Part shown: piece after piece, positions 1 to 5,390 of the stretch
Layout: each line of letters starts with the position of its first letter
How positions within the stretch are numbered: position 1 is the first letter of the stretch
Made by a program: the position numbers and the translations under genes
The notes under the pieces: generated by a model
Seen by the model: the letters and a program-made list of their open reading frames with translations, nothing else
Told to the model about the DNA's origin: nothing
Database searches by the model: none
Source of the DNA: Candidatus Saccharimonadota bacterium
Lineage (GTDB): Bacteria > Patescibacteriota > Saccharimonadia > Saccharimonadales > Saccharimonadaceae
Length of the DNA stretch: 5,802 bases
Reading direction: 5' to 3'
NCBI GenBank assembly: GCA_002861585.1
Contig: PJQJ01000006.1
Coordinates: forward strand, 2,810 to 8,611

Positions 1-100
1 CAATTGTTACCACATCATGTACTTCTACGGTCACCTCATCATCTTGGGCCGCAACAACAGTATCAACAGGGGCAGTGTATTTATCGCTTTGTTTATTCAC
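1..100 (-). CDS. 5' end of an unidentified gene, possibly thioredoxin-reductase-like (partial, cut by window edge)
   Basis: An open frame starts at a GTG (98-100) and runs off the window after 33 codons; it begins MNKQSDKYTAPVDTV and ends EVTVEVHDVVTI, with the next codon starting with G. The start is supported by an AAGGA at 107-111, six bases upstream, which overlaps the glutaredoxin stop codon; the intergenic gap is only nine bases, so co-translation with the glutaredoxin is likely. The first ~25 residues are polar and acidic with no signal peptide. The terminal HDVVTI followed by a G-starting codon resembles the first beta strand of FAD-binding pyridine-nucleotide oxidoreductases (pattern DVVIIGxGPAG), and a flavoprotein reductase next to a glutaredoxin would make sense. 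This is inference from about eight residues; the glycine-rich loop itself lies outside the window. A later GTG at codon 23 (32-34) is a less supported alternative start. Confidence 0.6.
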   Translation of the reverse strand, partial: MNKQSDKYTAPVDTVVAAQDDEVTVEVHDVVTI

Positions 101-106
101 ATTAGT

Positions 107-111
107 TCCTT
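107..111 (-). promoter_or_regulatory. Ribosome binding site for the truncated GTG-start gene
   Basis: AAGGA sits six bases before the GTG at 98-100 and overlaps the TAA stop (110-112) of the glutaredoxin gene. It decides the start because the ATG at 99-101, one base upstream and out of frame, runs straight into TGA. The overlap suggests that ribosomes finishing the glutaredoxin reinitiate on the next gene. Confidence 0.65.
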
Positions 112-364
112 AGGCATTAAGGGCAGCTGCAAGCTCACCTGGCTTCCAGCCAACAGTAATGTTTTGCTGATTTGTCGTATCATCAGTAACCACAGTGACT
201 GGCACTGTCATGCCACCACTAAGCTCGATTACCATCTGACGGAGTTCAGGTTGCTCGTCTAAGTTCACCTCACTGTATGCTTGACCCTTTGTGGCCAACC
301 ACTTCTTTACCATAACGCAGTATGCGCAGGTATTAGTTGTGTAGATGGTTACTTGCTTAGACAT
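110..364 (-). CDS. Glutaredoxin / NrdH-like thiol-disulfide oxidoreductase
   Basis: This 84-residue protein is a complete, minimal thioredoxin-fold oxidoreductase. The opening strand QVTIYTT leads to a C13-A-Y-C16 redox motif, followed by a helix with K20-K21-W22, a second strand (SEVNLDE), the cis-proline motif T53-V54-P55, and a closing G72-W73-K74-P75-G76-E77-L78 segment typical of small glutaredoxin/NrdH proteins. The active site resembles the CPYC of classical glutaredoxins with Ala in place of Pro. It lacks a signal peptide or membrane segment, so it should act in the cytoplasm, reducing protein disulfides or mixed disulfides, perhaps as an electron donor to ribonucleotide reductase. 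Whether it uses glutathione or a thioredoxin reductase cannot be read from the sequence. Start ATG 362-364 is preceded by AAGGG (371-375) at six bases. The next gene starts nine bases downstream. Family assignment is secure; the subfamily is not. Confidence 0.92.
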   Translation of the reverse strand: MSKQVTIYTTNTCAYCVMVKKWLATKGQAYSEVNLDEQPELRQMVIELSGGMTVPVTVVTDDTTNQQNITVGWKPGELAAALNA

Positions 365-370
365 GTTAAA

Positions 371-375
371 CCCTT
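371..375 (-). promoter_or_regulatory. Ribosome binding site of the glutaredoxin gene
   Basis: AAGGG lies six bases upstream of the ATG at 362-364, the first start after the in-frame leader, and supports that start for the 84-residue protein. Confidence 0.6.
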
Positions 376-400
376 AATTTCTATTAATAGCTTTTGCTTC

Positions 401-430
401 ATTATATATAGCGTAAGCATAATACTGCAA
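401..430 (-). promoter_or_regulatory. Candidate sigma70-type promoter for the glutaredoxin gene
   Basis: Read on the minus strand, a perfect TATAAT occupies 401-406, and TTGCAG at 425-430 gives a -35 match in its three most conserved bases (TTG) with an 18-base spacer. Transcription would start near 394, leaving a leader of about 30 bases before the ATG at 364. The 87-base gap between the FKBP stop and this gene is much longer than the other gaps here and AT-rich, as expected for a promoter. The -10 is strong and the -35 weak, which suits a regulated or modest promoter. Because AT-rich DNA gives TATAAT by chance, this remains a prediction. Confidence 0.45.
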
Positions 431-440
431 TACGCTATAT
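406..440. repeat. Perfect 10-bp inverted repeat around the glutaredoxin promoter (operator-like)
   Basis: On the plus strand the arm ATATAGCGTA (406-415) and the arm TACGCTATAT (431-440) are exact reverse complements separated by 15 bases. A short inner complementarity, GCA (417-419) with TGC (426-428), could extend the structure. One arm lies in the -35/-10 spacer and touches the TATAAT; the other abuts the upstream side of the proposed -35. Arm centres are about 25 bp apart, which is more than two helical turns. This arrangement fits a dimeric regulator binding site. It does not look like an intrinsic terminator for the minus-strand FKBP transcript, since no T-run follows on that strand; the plus-strand side is T-rich but no plus-strand gene needs it. 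Confidence 0.6.
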
Positions 441-451
441 GTTGTTATTTA

Positions 452-1000
452 TTACTGGACTTTTATAAGCTCAATTGAGAAGTAGAGTGGTTCGTTTGGT
501 CCGATAGTTCCACCGGCACCAGCTTCACCATACGCTTTGTCAGATGGAATGTAGAGACGACGAGTACCACCCTCTTTCATACCAATCATACCCTCTTTCC
601 AGCCTTCTATAACTGCATCAAGGGTAAAGGCAATCGGCTCACCGCGATCATAAGAATTATCAAAGACAGTACCATCCGCGGTGTTACCGAGGTAATGAAC
701 GGTGACGCAAGCACTAGGACTGGTTACTTCCTTACCTGTTCCGACTGTAACGTCCTCGCTTCTGAGTTCTGTTATGCTGCCCTTATCAAACGTTTGTGGT
801 TCTGGTTTTGTAAACACTCTACCCTCCTCTGGTTTTGCTGCTTGGCAGCTTTGTTGTTTTGCTAATTGCTCTTGCGCCTGTTGCTGTGCACGGTTTTGAT
901 TGCTATTTTGCAAGATAACCATGAAGTAGGCACCGATTGTTCCGACAAGCATGACGAACGCAATAAAGCCGATTACAATACGCTGGCCAGTTTTATTCAT
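452..1000 (-). CDS. Membrane-anchored FKBP-type peptidyl-prolyl cis-trans isomerase
   Basis: The 182-residue protein begins with a short basic stretch (MNKTGQR) and one hydrophobic segment at about 8-30. A Gln/Ala-rich, probably helical linker follows (31-52), then a Pro/Glu-rich stretch, and a complete FKBP domain from about 78 to 182. Nearly every ligand-pocket residue of the family is present: Y103, F113-D114, R119, F125, V130-I131, W134, Y157 and F174. It should catalyse proline isomerisation in proteins outside the membrane, with the first segment acting as an uncleaved anchor or signal; no lipobox cysteine follows it. Two cysteines, C52 in the linker and C98 in the domain, are the only ones. 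ATG at 998-1000 is preceded by GAGG (1009-1012) at eight bases. The gene starts 54 bases after the ABC exporter ends and 87 bases precede the glutaredoxin. Catalytic family is secure; client proteins are unknown. Confidence 0.95.
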   Translation of the reverse strand: MNKTGQRIVIGFIAFVMLVGTIGAYFMVILQNSNQNRAQQQAQEQLAKQQSCQAAKPEEGRVFTKPEPQTFDKGSITELRSEDVTVGTGKEVTSPSACVTVHYLGNTADGTVFDNSYDRGEPIAFTLDAVIEGWKEGMIGMKEGGTRRLYIPSDKAYGEAGAGGTIGPNEPLYFSIELIKVQ

Positions 1001-1008
1001 TCCTTACC

Positions 1009-1012
1009 CCTC
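1009..1012 (-). promoter_or_regulatory. Ribosome binding site of the FKBP gene
   Basis: GAGG within the purine-rich stretch 1001-1012 lies eight bases before the ATG at 998-1000. A second purine run, AAGGA (1001-1005), directly touches the ATG and is too close to work as the main site. Confidence 0.5.
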
Positions 1013-1043
1013 TTACTCTAGTTTGTATCGTAGCTAGTGATTA

Positions 1044-1049
1044 ATTATA
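1044..1049 (-). promoter_or_regulatory. Candidate -10 element upstream of the FKBP gene
   Basis: A perfect TATAAT on the minus strand lies just after the ABC exporter stop codon, in the 54-base gap, and would start transcripts near 1037, about 37 bases before the FKBP ATG. The -35 region would fall inside the last codons of the exporter gene; the best hexamer at 17 bases is TTCGAA (1067-1072), only three of six matches to consensus. No terminator separates the genes, so read-through from pheST is also possible. Confidence 0.4.
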
Positions 1050-1054
1050 CCTGC

Positions 1055-2836
1055 TTAGGAAGCTATTTCGAAAGATTTTAGTTTCTTTTTGGCATCTTCC
1101 GAGGTACCCATCTGTAGTTGTAGTAGCTGTGCATAGATGCCATTTGTAGTTGCTAGCTTGGCCGGTGAACCAATCTCATCAATTGTGCCGCGCTTTAGTG
1201 TAACAATAGTATCGACATGCGCGATCGTGCTAAGACGGTGGGCGATAATAAGCGTTGTCCGCCCTTGCATGAGACGGTCCAGCGCCTCTTGCACCTGTTG
1301 TTCGGCACGGCTATCAAGACTACTCGTTGCTTCATCCAGGATAAGAATTGGAGCGTCTTTTAGGATAGCACGAGCAATAGCCAGTCGCTGCTTTTGGCCG
1401 CCTGATAGTTTCAGTCCTCGCTCGCCAATCTGAGAATCGTACCCCTTTTCCAGACGTGATATAAAATCATGAGCATTCGCCGCTTTAGCTGCTGCAATAA
1501 CATCCCTCTCAGATGCATGTGGTCTGGCATAGGCTATATTTTCGCGTATTGTACCGCTAAAGAGTGCAGGGTCCTGAAATACGACTGCAATGTTTTGTCG
1601 GAGGCTGTGCTGCCGAACAGATTGAATATTAATCCCGTCGATAGAGATCGTGCCACTGCTTGGCTCATACATTCGAAGCAGCAGATTGGTTAGCGTCGTC
1701 TTGCCCTCTCCGCTCTCGCCTACCAATGCAAGTTTTTCACCAGGCTTTATTGTAAAGGAAATTCCATGCAGTACGGGGTCACCCTCGGAGTACGCAAAGT
1801 CGACACTATCGTACGTTATCTCACCTCTGCTTACGGTCAACGCAGGTGCATGAGACTTATCAGAGATTGCAGGTTTTAGTTCCATGACTGCAAAATAATC
1901 TTTACATCCAGCGATAGCGCGCTGTGTATTGTCGACGATAAAGCTCATGCTAAATATTGGTAGGCGCATCATATTCACTAACTGTACAAGCAAGAACATC
2001 TCACCAATACTAAATCTTCGAGCAAGTGTCTGCCAAAAGATAAACCCAAAGATAAAGAAGAAGATTATATTTAAGACCAGCCGTCGCAGAATATCCATAT
2101 CGTGCCACTGCTTTGATTGCTTATAGGTAATATCGACAGTCCTTTGGTAACGGCGTTCAAAATGCTTTAGTTCAAGCGTTTCTTGGATGAAACTCTTAAC
2201 TACCTTGATCTGTGCAATCACCTCAGCAAAACGTCCGCTAGCGATATCGACATTATGGTTCTTTTGATCCTGATACGCCTGCCATTTTTTACTCGTCAGC
2301 GCAGTGAGCCACAAGAACAGCGGATAGACAATAAAGAGTAGCAGCGCGATCTCCCAACTGTAGAACAGTACAATTCCCAGGGTTAGTATGATCATGAGGA
2401 TCATCTGGAAAAAGTTATTGGCAAACATATTCATGAAGTTTGTTACTTCAAAGATCGTACGATTCAGGCGGTTAATAATAGTGCCCGTTAGTTCTTTATC
2501 GAAGTAACTCTGCGGCAGACTTAGCAAGTGGTGGTAGTATCGCTCTGATAGCTGCTTCTTTAGGCGGGCTGACATAACGTCACCATAGTAACCGCCCCAG
2601 TTTGTAAAGAGCGTATTGGCAACATCAGCAGCTAGCAACGCCAGGGCTAGTAGCAGACCAAGCTGATAATCAGCTGGCTGGCCCTGAACGACATTAACCA
2701 TTAGATCGGTGGCTGCCTTGATGATAAACGGAATCGCCAGCGAAGTAAGCGCCATCAACGTCGAAAAGATTGTTATTGCTACGTAGTACGGCCATAAGTT
2801 ACGGGCGTAATGAAGGGTTCGATAAAGTGCATACAT
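1055..2836 (-). CDS. ABC-type exporter half-transporter (fused membrane and ATPase domains)
   Basis: At 593 residues this is a standard-length half-transporter of the MsbA/multidrug exporter type. Residues 1-310 form the membrane domain, with hydrophobic segments near 17-40, 59-78, 143-160, 161-178, 253-272 and 278-300. The nucleotide-binding domain covers about 335-575: A-loop Y349, Walker A GESGEGKTT (373-381), Q-loop Q421, signature LSGGQ (477-481), Walker B ILILDE (497-502) with catalytic glutamate E502, D-loop SLD (506-508) and H-loop H533. All catalytic residues are intact, so a homodimer could hydrolyse ATP at both sites and no partner gene is seen. The substrate cannot be deduced; lipid, peptide or drug export are all possible. 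ATG 2834-2836 follows AGGAAG (2846-2851) at nine bases, 22 bases after pheT, which points to co-transcription. The C-terminal tail (about 578-593) is lysine-rich. Family call is secure. Confidence 0.96.
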   Translation of the reverse strand: MYALYRTLHYARNLWPYYVAITIFSTLMALTSLAIPFIIKAATDLMVNVVQGQPADYQLGLLLALALLAADVANTLFTNWGGYYGDVMSARLKKQLSERYYHHLLSLPQSYFDKELTGTIINRLNRTIFEVTNFMNMFANNFFQMILMIILTLGIVLFYSWEIALLLFIVYPLFLWLTALTSKKWQAYQDQKNHNVDIASGRFAEVIAQIKVVKSFIQETLELKHFERRYQRTVDITYKQSKQWHDMDILRRLVLNIIFFFIFGFIFWQTLARRFSIGEMFLLVQLVNMMRLPIFSMSFIVDNTQRAIAGCKDYFAVMELKPAISDKSHAPALTVSRGEITYDSVDFAYSEGDPVLHGISFTIKPGEKLALVGESGEGKTTLTNLLLRMYEPSSGTISIDGINIQSVRQHSLRQNIAVVFQDPALFSGTIRENIAYARPHASERDVIAAAKAANAHDFISRLEKGYDSQIGERGLKLSGGQKQRLAIARAILKDAPILILDEATSSLDSRAEQQVQEALDRLMQGRTTLIIAHRLSTIAHVDTIVTLKRGTIDEIGSPAKLATTNGIYAQLLQLQMGTSEDAKKKLKSFEIAS

Positions 2837-2845
2837 AGGTAGTAT

Positions 2846-2851
2846 CTTCCT
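2846..2851 (-). promoter_or_regulatory. Ribosome binding site of the ABC exporter gene
   Basis: AGGAAG nine bases before the ATG at 2834-2836, in the 22-base gap after pheT, gives the exporter its own initiation signal rather than relying on coupling alone. Confidence 0.6.
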
Positions 2852-2853
2852 AG

Positions 2854-2868
2854 GCGTCCTATAGACGC
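2854..2868 (-). other. Small GC-rich hairpin across the pheT stop codon
   Basis: On the minus strand GCGTC (2864-2868) and GACGC (2854-2858) are exact complements around a five-base loop TATAG (2859-2863) that contains the pheT stop TAG. The exporter's ribosome site begins three bases later. No T-run follows, so this is not an intrinsic terminator. A five-base stem can occur by chance; if real, it could affect coupling or mRNA processing between pheT and the exporter gene. Confidence 0.3.
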
Positions 2869-5390
2869 TCAGCTCCTAAACTCTCTCCTGCTGCATTGGC
2901 AATATCGGTAACAACCCTATTCGCCTCGTCGGTGGTTATGGTGTCGGTATGCTTGTTTAGGAAAATTCTAAAGGTTATGTTCTTAAAGCCATCTTCAGGT
3001 GACTTCTGATAGATATCGATAGGCATCAATAACGTCTCGTACGGCTTTGCTTGCAGCTCTGCAGCAATAACCGCAGCAACGGCACTATAGAGCGTTGCCG
3101 CAGGAACGCGAAGGGTCACATCTTGGGTCGTACCAGGATAACGGCTGAGCGGGAGATATGATGAACCCTTTGATCTACCGTTAAAGAGCTGCGGCAGGCG
3201 TAGTTCAAATGCTGCGCTCCAAGCAGGAAGCTTAAAAGCGGCTGCTGTACTCCCTTTCAATTCACCAATGACGCCTGCAATATCACCTTGCTGTGTTAGG
3301 ACAAGCGCGCTGCGCTTTGACTCGAATGGCGCAACCAGATGCTGCAACCGCCTATCAGCATCGGTAATATCAGTTAGTGGCTGCAGTGTATACGGAATAT
3401 GTACCTTTCGAAGCAGATCATCTAAAAAGGCCTTTGCCTGATAAAACGGTGCACCAGCAAAGTTGGCTTTAGCTGTTTTATCGGCTGCTGCAACTACGAA
3501 AGCCAGGCGCTCTTCCTCGCGGGGCAGATCAAAATCATCAGCGACGGTGTCGCCTTTTATATGAACCTTGTTAATCTCAAATAGAGCAAAAGAATCAAAA
3601 CCAAGCCGCAGGTTTGGATAGACCTTATCAAGCAGACTCGGAAGAATGCTGGTCCTATAAAACTGAAGATCAGGGCTTAGCGCATTGACAACTCTAAAAG
3701 CATCGTCCTTGTTCTGCAATGCCGCATCAAGAATTCTGCCCGGCACAAAGGAGTATGTTAAGAGTTCATTTGCGCCTGCAGTTGCCAGACGTGCTCGGGC
3801 AGTATCGGTAAATTGTTTAAATTCTGATGGCGCATGAGCAACATAGGGCCTAAGTGGCAGCGTAGGGATGATTGTATCAAAGCCATTTAATCGGCCAACT
3901 TCTTCAGCAATATCTTCAATCTCGTGAATATCTGTACGCCAGTACGGTTGGACAACTACTAGGGTCTGGTCGTCCTGCTCTACCGTGAATTCAACCCGTC
4001 GCAGCGTTTGTGTAATATCTGCGTCGCTGATATCAGATCCAAGAATAGCCCTAATGCGACTAGGCTGCAGCGTTATCTCTCTAGTTTCAGATTGGAGTGG
4101 GTATACATCGGCAACCTCGCTCGCACGCATACCGCCGGTCACATCACAGAGCATTCGGACAGCACTTGCAAGCACCGGCGCAGTCTGGGCGGCAGGCTGG
4201 CCTTTTGTAAAACGAGTCACTGCATCGCTAAAGATGCCATGACGCATTGCTGTCGTTCGCAGATTAAATAGGTTAAATGTTGCTGATTCTAGCAGAATGT
4301 TCTTCGTCTCAGTTGTGACTTCGCTCTCGGCTCCACCCATTGCGCCAGCGAGGCCGACCGGTGTATCACCAGCACAGATAAGGATATCGCCCTCAGCAAG
4401 CTTGATAGTTCGTCCATCAAGCAGTGTTAGTGTCTCACCTGCTCGAGCAGAACGAACTCGGATAGTCGCCGCGTTACCACCACCTTGCAAGCGCAAAAAT
4501 GCATCATAATCAAATGCGTGCAGCGGATGACCAGTCGTTACCATTAAGTAGTTCGTTACATCAACAACTGCACTGATTGGTCGTATGCCGATTCGTTTTA
4601 GATAACTCTGAATAATAAGTGGGGACTGTTTGGCGCTATCTACCCCTTTTATAACAACGGCTTCATACCGTGGACAGAGTGATGAGTCATCGATCGTTAC
4701 TTCCGGTGTACTTACCGCTACCTCAGACTTTAGCTCCGCTAAAACAGGCTTTAGAGATTTAATCCACTCCGGGCTCTTAAACTCGTTTCCAGAGATTGCA
4801 GCAACTTCGCGCGCAAAACCAATTAATCCAAAACAATCTGGTCGGTGAGTAAGAGACTTGTTTTCTATATCAAGCAGATAATCATCCAACTCGTAAGCCT
4901 TCGCAAACGATGTTCCAGGTGCAAAATTACCATCGATTTCGACAATGCCTTCATGATCATTATTAAGTGCTAGTTCTTTTCCGCTCGCTAACATGCCGTT
5001 ACTAAGAACGCCGCGCAGCTCCCTCGCACCGAGGACAAAAGGCTCAGCATCGCTAGCAGTTGCCGGCACAGTTGATCCAGGTGTAATCCAGGCAACTAAT
5101 AATCCTTCTCTGACATTTGGCGCACCACAAACTACTTGGACTAATCCATTGTCTAAACGATCAACACCATGAGTTATGCCACCGTCATCGAGCTCAACAA
5201 CATTCAGTTTATCGGCGTTTGGATGCTTGTACACCTTTATGGCTCTACCGATAACGACGCCTTCGTACTGCTTGCCAAGATCTATGACGTCTTCAATCTC
5301 CACCAGACGTTCACCAATCAACTTCGTTAGTTGCTCTATCGGCATATCGACTGACGTGTATTTTTTTAGCCAGTTAACTGAAACTATCAT
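2859..5390 (-). CDS. pheT: Phenylalanyl-tRNA synthetase beta subunit
   Basis: This 843-residue protein is the beta chain of the (alpha-beta)2 enzyme that attaches phenylalanine to tRNA-Phe and clears mischarged tyrosine. Domains in order: N-terminal segment; EMAP/OB tRNA-binding domain at about 42-160, with HPNADKL (56-62) and VCGAPNVREG (87-96); B3/B4 editing domain at about 213-400, with VDVTNYL (276-282), GHPLHAFD (287-294) and LESATFN (367-373); B5 domain at about 435-510, ending in DIHEIEDIAEEVGRLNGFD; a catalytic-like core at about 515-710; and a ferredoxin-fold anticodon-binding domain at about 745-843 (PLSRYPGTTQDVTL near its start). T279, N280, H291 and E368 probably match the Thr/Asn/His/Glu editing-site residues of the Thermus enzyme, by eye alignment. 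It is slightly longer than the usual ~800 residues because of loops near 68-82 and 300-308. ATG 5388-5390 overlaps the pheS stop as ATGA, with GAGGA (5398-5402) seven bases upstream. Confidence 0.98.
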   Translation of the reverse strand: MIVSVNWLKKYTSVDMPIEQLTKLIGERLVEIEDVIDLGKQYEGVVIGRAIKVYKHPNADKLNVVELDDGGITHGVDRLDNGLVQVVCGAPNVREGLLVAWITPGSTVPATASDAEPFVLGARELRGVLSNGMLASGKELALNNDHEGIVEIDGNFAPGTSFAKAYELDDYLLDIENKSLTHRPDCFGLIGFAREVAAISGNEFKSPEWIKSLKPVLAELKSEVAVSTPEVTIDDSSLCPRYEAVVIKGVDSAKQSPLIIQSYLKRIGIRPISAVVDVTNYLMVTTGHPLHAFDYDAFLRLQGGGNAATIRVRSARAGETLTLLDGRTIKLAEGDILICAGDTPVGLAGAMGGAESEVTTETKNILLESATFNLFNLRTTAMRHGIFSDAVTRFTKGQPAAQTAPVLASAVRMLCDVTGGMRASEVADVYPLQSETREITLQPSRIRAILGSDISDADITQTLRRVEFTVEQDDQTLVVVQPYWRTDIHEIEDIAEEVGRLNGFDTIIPTLPLRPYVAHAPSEFKQFTDTARARLATAGANELLTYSFVPGRILDAALQNKDDAFRVVNALSPDLQFYRTSILPSLLDKVYPNLRLGFDSFALFEINKVHIKGDTVADDFDLPREEERLAFVVAAADKTAKANFAGAPFYQAKAFLDDLLRKVHIPYTLQPLTDITDADRRLQHLVAPFESKRSALVLTQQGDIAGVIGELKGSTAAAFKLPAWSAAFELRLPQLFNGRSKGSSYLPLSRYPGTTQDVTLRVPAATLYSAVAAVIAAELQAKPYETLLMPIDIYQKSPEDGFKNITFRIFLNKHTDTITTDEANRVVTDIANAAGESLGAERL

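Noticed and set aside
17..262. Plus-strand open frames across the window (for example 17-262, 281-478, 1137-1433, 3985-4242, 4297-4509)
   Set aside because: They lie antisense to well-supported minus-strand genes, have no recognisable domains and no convincing ribosome sites; they are mirror frames of the real coding sequence.
381..390. Ten-base palindrome CTATTAATAG upstream of the glutaredoxin gene
   Set aside because: It is exact but entirely low-complexity AT-rich sequence in the leader, with no matching second copy seen; chance is sufficient.
406..440. Intrinsic terminator for the FKBP gene
   Set aside because: The hairpin arms are AT-rich with a 15-base loop and no T-run follows on the minus strand; the promoter/operator reading fits better.
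1001..1054. Terminator or riboswitch in the exporter-FKBP gap
   Set aside because: Only weak CTAG repeats and no stable stem with T-run can be seen; the gap is too short for a structured riboswitch.
1055..2836. A heterodimeric exporter pair with a missing or broken partner gene
   Set aside because: The single ATPase domain has every catalytic motif intact, including the Walker B glutamate, and neighbouring sequence holds no second half-transporter remnant; a homodimer is the simpler reading.
5387..5390. Alternative genetic code with TGA as glycine
   Set aside because: TGA ends pheS exactly where homologs end and where the pheT ATG overlaps; no gene in the window needs TGA read as an amino acid.
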